Origin: an uncultured Mycoplasmatota bacterium
Lineage (GTDB): Bacteria > Bacillota_I > Bacilli_A > RF39 > UBA660
DNA length: 11,550 nt
Assembly (NCBI GenBank): GCA_900552235.1
Contig: URYZ01000027.1
Location: forward strand, 1-11,550
Reading direction: 5' to 3'
The notes below the pieces were generated by a model. That model was given only the letters and a program-made list of their open reading frames with translations. It did not search any database and was not told the DNA's origin. The stretch's first letter is position 1. Each line of letters begins with the position of its first letter. The position numbers and the translations under genes are program-made. Of the stretch, positions 1 through 6,637 are shown in pieces.

Positions 1-151
1 ATGTAAAATTTACTACTCCTGTTTTTATTACTTGACTCTTTCCTGCGTTAATTGTATTTTCATATATTGCAAAAGTTATCCCTGTTACTAAAGATACAAC
101 CCCGATTAATGTTAAAATAATTGATATTTTTATTCCTTTTTTCTCTTTCAT
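1..151 (-). CDS. Secreted or surface protein, N-terminal 50 residues only (possibly TasA/camelysin-like)
   Basis: The gene runs off the left edge of the window. The visible part has a lysine-rich start (MKEKKGIK), a hydrophobic stretch at about residues 9-29 (SIILTLIGVVSLVTGITFA), then IYENTINAGKSQVIKTGVVNFT. This is a signal-peptide or membrane-anchor layout. The pattern of a hydrophobic core, a small-residue T-x-A-x-Y/F segment and then a TG-x-V-x-F/L strand resembles SipW-dependent TasA/camelysin-type proteins; that assignment is inference from one short segment. The start at 151 is chosen over an out-of-frame ATG four bases upstream. It gives the signal-like reading frame and lies 9 bases after an AAAGG ribosome binding site. 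A good promoter lies at 195-223. The rest of the protein is outside the window, so its function is open. Confidence 0.55.
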   Translation of the reverse strand, partial: MKEKKGIKISIILTLIGVVSLVTGITFAIYENTINAGKSQVIKTGVVNFT

Positions 152-194
152 ACATGAAGTCCTTTCTTTATTATTTTTAATCTATCATAAATAA

Positions 195-223
195 ATTATA
201 TTATTTTTTTCAATATTTTTCAA
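195..223 (-). promoter_or_regulatory. Housekeeping (sigma-A type) promoter for the left-edge secreted protein
   Basis: On the minus strand TTGAAA (223-218) and a perfect TATAAT (200-195) are separated by exactly 17 bases. The first base of the gene is about 44 bases downstream of the -10 box. The promoter lies just after the terminator of the kinase-like gene, so the left-edge gene is probably its own transcription unit. Confidence 0.7.
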
Positions 224-245
224 CCTATTATGCTTAAAAATATAA

Positions 246-279
246 AAAGTTTAAGATTAAAAATTTAATCTCAAACTTT
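246..279 (-). terminator. Rho-independent terminator of the kinase-like gene
   Basis: Arms of 15 bases (246-260 and 265-279) flank a 4-base loop. The single imperfect pair is a G-U wobble in minus-strand RNA but an A-C mismatch in plus-strand RNA, so the hairpin is oriented for the minus strand. In the minus direction it runs into a T-rich tract (TTTTTATATTTTT). It begins 6 bases past the stop codon of the kinase-like gene. Confidence 0.8.
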
Positions 280-285
280 ATTTTA

Positions 286-1164
286 TCATCTTTTATATAC
301 TATTTTTCTTGCTCTTGCTACTTGTTCAGGTTTTAATGTATCAAGTAAATCATAAGGGTTTTCATTATCTTTATTTGATACAATAGTTTTAAATATTTCT
401 GTTAATTCTTTATCAATTCCTATATTTTCTAAATATTCTAGGTAATCATAAAAATCTGTTAAACTTAAATTATTAACGTTTTCACCATATAAATAATTTA
501 AAATCATTATTATATAACAATATAAATCTGTATTACGGTCAGCTTCAACATACCCAAGATTACTAGATGTTTCATCAATTATTTTATATTTATCTTTAAC
601 ATTATTTAAAAGTGCGAATGGAGTTAAATATCTTGAAGCAAAAGTAGCTTTTGAATAAACTCTTGAACTATCTAAATCAACTGCTGTGATAGATTTTTTA
701 TAAAGATTAACTATAAAGTTAGATTCATGTATATCATTTAAATAAAAATCATTAAATGGTGTGTATTTTCTAATTTGATCTAATTGATGTAATAACTCTC
801 CTATTTTCTTTAAATAATATATTTTTTCCTCTATTGTTAAGTTTTTATTTTTTAAAATAGTAGATAAGTTTACACCTTCAATTTTTGGCATTGTAAAACC
901 TTCAACTACTCCACCTACAATTGTAAGATAATCAGGTATACATAAGTTTTCCGGTAAATATTTTCTGTTTACATCTAGCATTTCTAATGTATATAATTTA
1001 TTAGCAAGATTTACACCAGTATTATTAAGAAGTTTTTTAAATACTTTATCTTGTCCTTTATATCTAAAGTTATATATAATAGCTTCAGTATTAAAAACTT
1101 CTTTTGATAAATTCATTTTTGCAAGTTGTTTGTACTTATTTTGTGACATTGAAATTACTTGCAT
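286..1164 (-). CDS. Protein-kinase-fold protein (putative Ser/Thr or small-molecule kinase)
   Basis: The 292-residue soluble protein has the order of motifs of the protein kinase/APH fold. A probable beta-3 lysine lies in DKVFKKLL (K43 or K44), a possible alpha-C glutamate near E61, and a hinge-like EGFTMPKIEG at about 88-97. A catalytic-loop pattern D-x4-N is seen in NDIHESNF (D144, N149), followed by a DFG-equivalent acidic strand AVDLDSS (D163, D165). The canonical HRD and DFG strings and a clear glycine-rich loop are not seen, so it may be divergent or a pseudokinase. No transmembrane or sensor segment is present, unlike PrkC-type kinases. The start has an unusually G-rich ribosome binding site (AAGGGGGG, 1178-1171), 6 bases before the ATG. 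It has its own promoter and terminator, hence is monocistronic. The substrate is unknown. Confidence 0.65.
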   Translation of the reverse strand: MQVISMSQNKYKQLAKMNLSKEVFNTEAIIYNFRYKGQDKVFKKLLNNTGVNLANKLYTLEMLDVNRKYLPENLCIPDYLTIVGGVVEGFTMPKIEGVNLSTILKNKNLTIEEKIYYLKKIGELLHQLDQIRKYTPFNDFYLNDIHESNFIVNLYKKSITAVDLDSSRVYSKATFASRYLTPFALLNNVKDKYKIIDETSSNLGYVEADRNTDLYCYIIMILNYLYGENVNNLSLTDFYDYLEYLENIGIDKELTEIFKTIVSNKDNENPYDLLDTLKPEQVARARKIVYKR

Positions 1165-1190
1165 AAAATACCCCCCTTAAATTTGAAGAT

Positions 1191-1219
1191 ATTATACCAC
1201 AATTTTATTATTTACGCAA
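1191..1219 (-). promoter_or_regulatory. Extended -10 promoter for the kinase-like gene, inside the end of rmuC
   Basis: On the minus strand TTGCGT (1219-1214) precedes, by 17 bases, an extended -10 element TGGTATAAT (TATAAT at 1196-1191). The -35 hexamer is made by the codons for the Leu-Arg near the C-terminus of rmuC, so the promoter is embedded in the tail of the upstream gene. Transcription would start near 1184, about 20 bases before the ATG. Confidence 0.65.
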
Positions 1220-2278
1220 ATCTTCTTTATGTTCAAGTAAACTAACATCTACTTTACTAATTGAATCAAACCTTTTTGTAATTTTATCTGTTGTTGTATG
1301 AATTTCATTTACATCTTTACTTACTGTTTCAATACTTCTTGATAGTTTATCCCATCTTTCTTTATATCTAGAAAATTCAATACCAAGTTTATTTAATTCT
1401 TCATGAATAATTGATGTATATTTATCTCTTTCAATATTTTTAATAATCATTTCTACGACAGTTAATGTTGATATAAGTGTTGTTGGACTACAAATCCAAA
1501 CATGTTTTTTATAAGCATAATCAATTATATCTGTATGATAAGCATTAATTTCAGCAAAAATTGCTTCGGCTGGTAAAAACATAATTGCTTGATCTGTTGT
1601 TACCCCATCAATTATATATTTATCGTGGATAGCATCAATATGTTTTTTAACATCTATTTTAAATAGTTTTTCATACTTTTCTCTTTCTACTAAGCTTATT
1701 TTTTTATCAACCATCATTCTGTAGTTTTCAAGTGGAAACTTACTATCTATAGCAATTGTTCCAAGTGGTTCAGGAGCAAATAAAACAGAATCTGCAATAT
1801 AACCATTTGGAAAAGGATATTGAAGTTTATAAATATTATTATTATTTTCACCAAATACACTTACTAAAATATGTTTTAAATTAACTTCACCAAAAATACC
1901 TCTTGTTTTTTTATCAGTAAGTATTCCTTGAAGAGATACAATATCACTGCTTAATAAATCTATTTTCTTTTGGGCCTCATCTATTTTAGATAACCTTTCT
2001 AAAACATTCATAAATGTTTTATTAGTTTTTTCAAAATTTTGATCTAATCTTTCATTAACTTTTTCATTTATTTCCAATAATCTTCTTTCATTTTTTAGTG
2101 ATAAATCATTAAAATCTTTATTTAAAGATATTTTTAAATCACTTAAATCTTTGGTAATACTAACTTCTAATTTTCCTAGTCTTTCTGTTATATTCCCTTC
2201 ATTTATATTTTTTGATAAAGATATTATTATCAAAATAATTGTTATAACAAGTAATCCTATTATTATATAATCTATCAT
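1208..2278 (-). CDS. rmuC: DNA recombination protein RmuC
   Basis: This 356-residue protein has the RmuC layout. An N-terminal membrane anchor (about 3-21, IDYIIIGLLVITIILIII) is followed by a long charged coiled coil (about 30-110). The conserved RmuC core begins near residue 120 with KKTRGIFGEVNLKHIL, continues with YIADSVLF and AIDSKFPLENY (176-186), and includes DGVTTDQAIMFLPAEAIFAEI. The family is linked to limiting recombination between inverted repeats, and its core resembles nuclease folds; the exact biochemical role is not settled. The start is supported by AGGAGTG seven bases upstream of the ATG. The gene starts 10 bases after the stop of the VTT membrane protein gene, so the two are probably co-transcribed. 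Its final codons double as the -35 box of the next gene. Confidence 0.92.
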   Translation of the reverse strand: MIDYIIIGLLVITIILIIISLSKNINEGNITERLGKLEVSITKDLSDLKISLNKDFNDLSLKNERRLLEINEKVNERLDQNFEKTNKTFMNVLERLSKIDEAQKKIDLLSSDIVSLQGILTDKKTRGIFGEVNLKHILVSVFGENNNNIYKLQYPFPNGYIADSVLFAPEPLGTIAIDSKFPLENYRMMVDKKISLVEREKYEKLFKIDVKKHIDAIHDKYIIDGVTTDQAIMFLPAEAIFAEINAYHTDIIDYAYKKHVWICSPTTLISTLTVVEMIIKNIERDKYTSIIHEELNKLGIEFSRYKERWDKLSRSIETVSKDVNEIHTTTDKITKRFDSISKVDVSLLEHKEDLRK

Positions 2279-2288
2279 AATTTCACTC

Positions 2289-2876
2289 CTAATTCTTTTC
2301 TACATTAATTATTTTTTCTACTACTTTACTTATCAAATATGCCAGTAGTATTATAACTACTATTTTAACAAGAATAATTGGATTTTTCAAACTTTCTAAT
2401 AAATTTGCTCCAACATAACCCCAAAAATATATCATAAATATTTTTCCAATTAGTAAGGCACATATATATTTTTTTATAGGAATATTAGAAAGACCTGCGG
2501 CAATATTAACTAAAAATGCTGGGGTAAATGGTATTGCAATAATAACAGCTAAAGTATTAAAGTCAATATTTGTCATTTTTTTCATTATGTTTTCTATTTT
2601 TACTCTTGTTTTTTCTTTAAAAATTTTATAAAAATAATTTCTTAATATATATCTAAATGTTATAAAAGATAACATACATCCTACGATAGTTCCAAAATAA
2701 GATATAACATAACCTAATATTTTTCCAAAAGTAATAATATTTAATCCTATAAAAATACTAAGAGGAAGAGCTGGAATTATTGATTCTAAAACAACAAGAA
2801 AAAATCCTCCGATTAGTCCTATTTGTAATAAATAATCAACTATTAATTGTAAATATATTTGTAATTTATCTAACAT
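2289..2876 (-). CDS. VTT-domain (TVP38/TMEM64, DedA-like) membrane protein
   Basis: The 195-residue protein is very hydrophobic, with about five or six membrane segments. It carries typical VTT/DedA features: an E-x4-P-x-LP re-entrant motif (ESIIPALPLS, about 31-40), a glycine-spaced helix (GKILGYVISYFGTIVGC) followed by F-x3-R, and a second re-entrant segment (AIPFTPAFLVNIAAGLSNIP). Members of this superfamily are implicated in lipid transport across membranes and in envelope homeostasis; the exact substrate here is unknown. The start at 2876 is preferred over the ATG at 2882. AGGAG (2889-2885) lies 8 bases before the former and only 2 before the latter. It is the first gene of a probable two-gene unit with rmuC. 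Confidence 0.85.
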   Translation of the reverse strand: MLDKLQIYLQLIVDYLLQIGLIGGFFLVVLESIIPALPLSIFIGLNIITFGKILGYVISYFGTIVGCMLSFITFRYILRNYFYKIFKEKTRVKIENIMKKMTNIDFNTLAVIIAIPFTPAFLVNIAAGLSNIPIKKYICALLIGKIFMIYFWGYVGANLLESLKNPIILVKIVVIILLAYLISKVVEKIINVEKN

Positions 2877-2895
2877 AAGCATTTCTCCTAAAAAT

Positions 2896-2924
2896 ATTAT
2901 AATACAAAATTTATCATTTTAACA
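2896..2924 (-). promoter_or_regulatory. Probable promoter of the VTT protein-rmuC unit
   Basis: A perfect TATAAT lies at 2901-2896 on the minus strand, about 20 bases before the chosen ATG. The hexamer 17 bases upstream is TGTTAA (2924-2919), a weak -35. It follows the terminator of the spore protein gene, which supports a new transcription start here. Confidence 0.5.
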
Positions 2925-2929
2925 TATAA

Positions 2930-2959
2930 AAAGAAATAGAATGTAAACTCTATTTCCTT
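2930..2959 (-). terminator. Terminator of the spore protein gene
   Basis: An 11-pair stem forms between 2949-2959 and 2930-2940, with one G-U pair in minus-strand RNA and an 8-base loop. The descending arm runs into CTTTTTATATG. It lies about 20 bases after the SASP stop codon and isolates this sporulation gene from the rmuC unit. Confidence 0.75.
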
Positions 2960-2979
2960 AATTTAAAATCAAACTTAAA

Positions 2980-3177
2980 CTATTTTTGAGAGTATCCACC
3001 CATTTGGCTTAATCCTCTTTCAACTAAACGTTTAGTGATTTCACCACCAACTGATCCGTTAGCTCTAGCAGTAGTATCTGGTCCTAAAGTAACACCAAAT
3101 TCTCTAGCTATTTCATATTTCATAGATTCGATAGCTTGTTTAGCTCCTGGAACTACTAATTTACTATTTTGGTTCAT
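2980..3177 (-). CDS. Alpha/beta-type small acid-soluble spore protein (SASP)
   Basis: The 65-residue protein is a clear alpha/beta-type SASP, the family that coats and protects DNA in dormant spores and is degraded by the GPR protease on germination. Two signatures of the family are visible. KYEIAREFGV (20-29) holds the GPR cleavage region (E-I-A-x-EFG). LGPDTTARANGSVGGEITKRLV (31-52) is the DNA-binding helix-turn-helix region. A GTG nine bases upstream is in frame, but it overlaps the ribosome binding site. The ATG at 3177, 8 bases after AGGAGGTG (3191-3184), is the likely start. Length is normal for the family. It stands alone between its own promoter and terminator, and the promoter resembles sigma-G sites, as expected for forespore expression. 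Confidence 0.95.
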   Translation of the reverse strand: MNQNSKLVVPGAKQAIESMKYEIAREFGVTLGPDTTARANGSVGGEITKRLVERGLSQMGGYSQK

Positions 3178-3200
3178 GTATTTCACCTCCTATACATTTA

Positions 3201-3229
3201 TAGAATGTGAAAACTTTTAAAAGTTATAC
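3201..3229 (-). promoter_or_regulatory. Sigma-G-like (forespore) promoter of the SASP gene
   Basis: On the minus strand GTATA (3229-3225) and CATTCTA (3207-3201) are 17 bases apart. They match the Bacillus sigma-G pattern (-35 GHATR, -10 CATWHTA, spacing 17-18) at every specified position. The -10 box is 23 bases before the ATG. A 14-base perfect palindrome, AACTTTTAAAAGTT (3212-3225), fills most of the spacer. Matching to the Bacillus consensus is from memory of the family. Confidence 0.7.
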
Positions 3230-3253
3230 ATGTTTTAAGTTGGTAATTTATTC

Positions 3254-4252
3254 CTATCTATAAACTTTAAATGATCTTTCTATATCTTCTTTAAAGTTTT
3301 TATCATCTTCTAAATTTTCAAATAAAGTTTTTAAATTTGAATTAAAAGTATCAACTGATGTATGAGCTTTTCTTATTATTGCAGGATCATATCCACTTAC
3401 TGTTCTATTTGCTTCAAGACCAGCTGTTAACATTTCTTTTATTAAAGGATAATTATATTTAGATGTTTTGCCAAAATTAAATATTTTAGTATAGCTATCT
3501 CCAAAAAATGGTTCGCAAATTCCAATTATAAATCCATCTTTTTCATATAAATAAACATCTACTCTTTCTTTTGTTTTTCTTCCTATAAATTGAACAACCT
3601 GAAATGGAGTATATTTTAACAATGCTTGTTTTCTTAATTCATAGTCTATGATATCATTAATTCTTTCTTGGTTTCTTTCTTTTATATTAATATTTTGTTC
3701 ACTATTGTCACGCATAACAGCTTCTGGTTCTGTGAAAAACTCTTGTCTTACCGTAATTTTATTATATTCATCTGTTAAGTATCTATAGTAACTTACAATA
3801 AGCTTTGCTTTTAAAAAATCCATTAAATTAGTATCACTATACTCTTTTAAAAATCTTTTTGGTACTTTTCTTTTTGCTATATCATAATCTATTTTTTGAA
3901 TTTGATTTAATCTATTTGTAAATTCTTCTTCTGTATATTTAGTTCCAATTAAATTTTTATATAATTCAAAATTACTATTTTCTTGCCTAATTATAATAAT
4001 AGTTTTATTATTTTTTCCTGTTATTTCTAAGAAACACTTACCTTCATTATCTTTTGAAACTCTAAATTTTTCATGTTTACTAGCTTTTTCTTTTAAACCA
4101 ATTATATCTTTAGTATAAAATTCATTTATCATTCCCATCAAAATATCAATATATCTTTCAGTTTCACTTTCAAACATAAAAGAATCTAAACATCCATTAA
4201 AGCATTCAAAAACATCATAATTTTCTTCAAAATATTTTAATAAACTTTCCAC
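3254..4252 (-). CDS. Hypothetical protein, 332 residues, GTG start
   Basis: I do not recognise this protein. It is predicted soluble, with no signal peptide, membrane segment or nucleotide-binding motif that I can see. The N-terminal half is acidic and aromatic (ENYDVFECFNGCLDSFMFESE). A beta-rich stretch near 72-90 (CFLEITGKNNKTIIIIRQE) is followed by charged helices (about 105-215). A second beta-rich stretch with VDVYLYEKDGFIIGICEPFFG lies near 233-253, and the end is helical. The start is GTG, 7 bases after AGGAAG (4265-4260). The gene begins 36 bases after the stop of thiI with no clear terminator between them, so it is probably co-transcribed with thiI. No strong terminator follows it; the loopless palindrome at 3212-3225 is at best a weak one. 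Composition is like its neighbours, so transfer is not indicated. Confidence 0.8.
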   Translation of the reverse strand: MESLLKYFEENYDVFECFNGCLDSFMFESETERYIDILMGMINEFYTKDIIGLKEKASKHEKFRVSKDNEGKCFLEITGKNNKTIIIIRQENSNFELYKNLIGTKYTEEEFTNRLNQIQKIDYDIAKRKVPKRFLKEYSDTNLMDFLKAKLIVSYYRYLTDEYNKITVRQEFFTEPEAVMRDNSEQNINIKERNQERINDIIDYELRKQALLKYTPFQVVQFIGRKTKERVDVYLYEKDGFIIGICEPFFGDSYTKIFNFGKTSKYNYPLIKEMLTAGLEANRTVSGYDPAIIRKAHTSVDTFNSNLKTLFENLEDDKNFKEDIERSFKVYR

Positions 4253-4288
4253 AAAATCACTTCCTACTTTTATAATAACATATTTTTT

Positions 4289-5470
4289 CTATAATAAATC
4301 ATTAATTTTTTTGTTTTCATTTATTTTAACGACAAAAGTATTTTTTATACATTCATCTATCATTGTTTTATAATCTATTAAAGATTCATAATATTCACAT
4401 TTTTCTATCTTTGGATTAATAACGGGACGTTTAGGTACAAAAATGGTACAACAATCTTCATAAGGTAAAATGCTTGTATTATAAGTGTTAATTCTTTTGG
4501 CTATATCAATTATTTCTAATTTATCAAAACATGCAACTGGTCTTATAATAGGAATACTAACTACTCTATTAATGGCATTAATACTTGATAATGTTTGACT
4601 AGCTACTTGCCCTATACTTTCCCCATTTACTAAGATTAAACATTCTTTTTCTTTAGCAATTTCTTCCGCAATACGATACATCATTCTTCTTAAAATGGTT
4701 ATCATATAAGTGGAATCTATATTCTTATAAATACTTTCTTGAAGTTTAGTAATTGGTACAACATAAAGATTAATATTTGTTGTATATTTTAATAATTCTT
4801 CAGCTAAAGAAATAACCTTTTCTCTAGCATTTAAACTAGTATGTGGTATTGCTTCAAAATATATAGCATCAAGTTTTATTCCTCTTTTTAAAGCAAGATA
4901 TCCTGCAACGGGAGAATCAATCCCTCCACTTAACATTAAAAGTCCTTTTTTTTGTACTCCAACTGGATATCCTCCAAGACCTTTTATATCATTGAAATAA
5001 ATATATGTATCATCTTTATTTATTTCAATATTTACATAAACATCGGGATTATGAACATCAACAGAAACATTTTTTATATTTTTTAAAATATGTCCTCCGA
5101 TAATATTATTAAATTCCATACTTGAAATTTCAAAATTTTTATCTCTTCTTTTAGTCACCACTTTAAATGTTTTAAAACTTTCTAAAGATAGCTTTTTTAA
5201 AACCATATTTTTAATATCATCAATATTAGTATTAACTTTATAACATAAATTAAACGCATGAATTCCAAAAGTATTTTTTAAAACATTTAAAACATTATTT
5301 TTATCATCTTCATTAAAATAAATATACATTCTAGCATATTCTTTTATTATTTTTACATCATAATTCTTTAATTTTTCATGTAAATTATTAGATAATATAT
5401 TTATAAATTCTTTTCTATTATCTTTTTTAGTTGTTAATTCTCCATATTTAATTAAAATAACATTATTCAT
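4289..5470 (-). CDS. thiI: tRNA sulfurtransferase (4-thiouridine synthase) ThiI, rhodanese-less type
   Basis: The 393-residue protein matches ThiI, which adenylates U8 of tRNA and transfers sulfur to make 4-thiouridine; in some bacteria it also serves thiamine thiazole synthesis. An N-terminal ferredoxin-like/THUMP region spans about 1-165 and includes IIGGHILKN and YPVGVQKKGLLML. The PP-loop SGGIDSPVAG (181-190) leads the AANH ATPase domain, with NGESIGQVASQTL (282-294) and PYEDCCTIFVPKRPV (336-350), which carries conserved cysteines. The protein ends soon afterwards, so it lacks the C-terminal rhodanese domain of the E. coli enzyme, as in Bacillus. A separate cysteine desulfurase must supply sulfur; none is adjacent here. 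The ATG lies 10 bases after AAAAAGGAAAG, behind its own promoter. Confidence 0.96.
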   Translation of the reverse strand: MNNVILIKYGELTTKKDNRKEFINILSNNLHEKLKNYDVKIIKEYARMYIYFNEDDKNNVLNVLKNTFGIHAFNLCYKVNTNIDDIKNMVLKKLSLESFKTFKVVTKRRDKNFEISSMEFNNIIGGHILKNIKNVSVDVHNPDVYVNIEINKDDTYIYFNDIKGLGGYPVGVQKKGLLMLSGGIDSPVAGYLALKRGIKLDAIYFEAIPHTSLNAREKVISLAEELLKYTTNINLYVVPITKLQESIYKNIDSTYMITILRRMMYRIAEEIAKEKECLILVNGESIGQVASQTLSSINAINRVVSIPIIRPVACFDKLEIIDIAKRINTYNTSILPYEDCCTIFVPKRPVINPKIEKCEYYESLIDYKTMIDECIKNTFVVKINENKKINDLL

Positions 5471-5496
5471 AACATCACTTTCCTTTTTCTTTTAAG

Positions 5497-5525
5497 ATTA
5501 TAACACAAAATAAATAAAAAGTAAT
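5497..5525 (-). promoter_or_regulatory. Extended -10 promoter of thiI, abutting the upstream terminator
   Basis: TGTTATAAT (5505-5497, minus strand) is a perfect extended -10 element, 26 bases before the thiI ATG. The hexamer 17 bases upstream (ATTACT, 5525-5520) is a poor -35 and lies inside the arm of the terminator hairpin that ends the upstream operon. The extended -10 may compensate for that weakness. Confidence 0.55.
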
Positions 5526-5550
5526 GAAAAAATTACTTTTTATTTATTTT
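5507..5550 (-). terminator. Terminator of the radical SAM operon, containing the last stop codon
   Basis: Arms 5507-5525 and 5532-5550 form a perfect 19-pair, mostly A-T stem with a 6-base loop. The minus-strand arm that is read first contains the last codons and the TAA stop (5535-5533) of the ATP-grasp gene. The second arm ends in a run of Ts (TTTTTATTTATTTT on the minus strand). The hairpin is symmetric and could act in both directions. Confidence 0.75.
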
Positions 5551-6228
5551 TATAAACTCTAATCTTGCTTTATTTGATAAGTAAAATGCTGATGATGGGT
5601 TTACATCTATAACATAATATTCATTCTGAATTTTTATTAAATCAACTGAAAATATTTCAAGCTTTAAAATTTTAGAAATATTTTCACATATATTATTAAT
5701 TTTTAAATCATATATTTCAACTTTATCTTTAAAAAATACTTTTTTATTTACATAATAAACTTTATATTCATAAGTATTATCAAGCTTTTCTTCTAAATAA
5801 AATTTATTTATATTAAATTTTTTAAAGAATTTATCTAGTGTTAGTTTATTATATACTAAAAATATTATTCCAACGTGGTTATTTTCTTTACAAAATATTG
5901 GATATATATTATCTTCTATTTTATTATAATCAATTATTTTAGGAACATTTATATTATTTTGTTCTAGTAAAATTTGAGCATCTTTCTTTTTATAATTACT
6001 TAAATAATACTCTTTATTAAAAATATAGTTATTACTATTTAATCCTTTTACTATTTTACTAATTAATGGTGTGTTACATAAAAAATATATATTGGAATTA
6101 TTTATATTTAAATCTTTATTATAGTCTTCAAGTACTAAAATATCACAATTATCCATTTTATCTTTTATTTTATTTGCACCATTTAAAGTATTATCGTATT
6201 TTGATATAAAAATTATTTTTTTATTCAT
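5533..6228 (-). CDS. ATP-grasp-like ligase (RimK/carboxylate-amine ligase type)
   Basis: The 231-residue protein shows ATP-grasp landmarks in order. An N-terminal alpha/beta part (1-75) is followed by a helix KKDAQILLEQNNINVPKI. A probable nucleotide-binding lysine strand is IYPIFCKENNHVG, and FYLEEKLDNTYEYKVYYV resembles the adenine-contact and following strands. SVDLIKIQNEYYVIDVNPSS near the C-terminus holds the metal-binding D-x-N (usually E-x-N). Such enzymes activate a carboxylate as acyl phosphate and join it to an amine. It is short for the family and rich in Asn, Lys and Ile, so activity is not certain. It is the last gene of the operon, overlapping the Nudix gene by 8 bases, with only a weak GAAAAGA site before its ATG. 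Translation is probably coupled to the gene before it. Confidence 0.65.
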   Translation of the reverse strand: MNKKIIFISKYDNTLNGANKIKDKMDNCDILVLEDYNKDLNINNSNIYFLCNTPLISKIVKGLNSNNYIFNKEYYLSNYKKKDAQILLEQNNINVPKIIDYNKIEDNIYPIFCKENNHVGIIFLVYNKLTLDKFFKKFNINKFYLEEKLDNTYEYKVYYVNKKVFFKDKVEIYDLKINNICENISKILKLEIFSVDLIKIQNEYYVIDVNPSSAFYLSNKARLEFIKINKK

Positions 6229-6637
6229 TTATCTTTTCTAAAACATCCTTTTTCACATCATTCCATAATTCAATTAAGTTAGGATATGATAATGTTTTTT
6301 CTACGTCATCATATTTAATCCATTTTAAACACTCTTTATCTTTTTCCTTTATTTTTCTTTTTGTTAATCCATTTTCTAAAGCTAAAAAATAGTAAACTTC
6401 TACATCATCATTATTTGAATCAACATAACTTAACACTTTAACTGGTTCATCTTTTATAATAATGGGATTAACTGATGTTTCTTCTTCTGTTTCTCTTATT
6501 GCACATTCTTTTAATGTTTCGTTTTTTTCAAGATGCCCTTTTGGAAATGAATAATCTTTATGCTTTATTCTATAAACAAGACCAATTTCTTTTGTTTCTT
6601 TATTTATTAAAATACAGCCTGCCTTTTTTACTTTCAT
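6221..6637 (-). CDS. Nudix hydrolase, Ap4A hydrolase/MutT-like
   Basis: The 138-residue single-domain Nudix protein hydrolyses a nucleoside diphosphate linked to some other group. The Nudix box runs from G34 to V56. Pattern residues G34, E40, R48, E49, E52 and E53 are all present, with Ser55 in place of the usual glycine. The preceding DYSFPKGHLEKNET is typical of the diadenosine-polyphosphate and MutT-like branch, but substrate cannot be read from this. The ATG overlaps the stop of the kinase gene (ATGA) and lies 8 bases after AAAGGAAG. Its place between a nucleotide-type kinase and an ATP-grasp protein suggests it processes a nucleotide-linked intermediate or removes a by-product of the pathway; that is inference. 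Confidence 0.85.
   Translation of the reverse strand: MKVKKAGCILINKETKEIGLVYRIKHKDYSFPKGHLEKNETLKECAIRETEEETSVNPIIIKDEPVKVLSYVDSNNDDVEVYYFLALENGLTKRKIKEKDKECLKWIKYDDVEKTLSYPNLIELWNDVKKDVLEKINE

Noticed and set aside
3035..3220. Plus-strand ORF opposite the SASP gene
   Set aside because: It overlaps a certain SASP gene and its promoter; the product resembles no protein I know and is explained as antisense.
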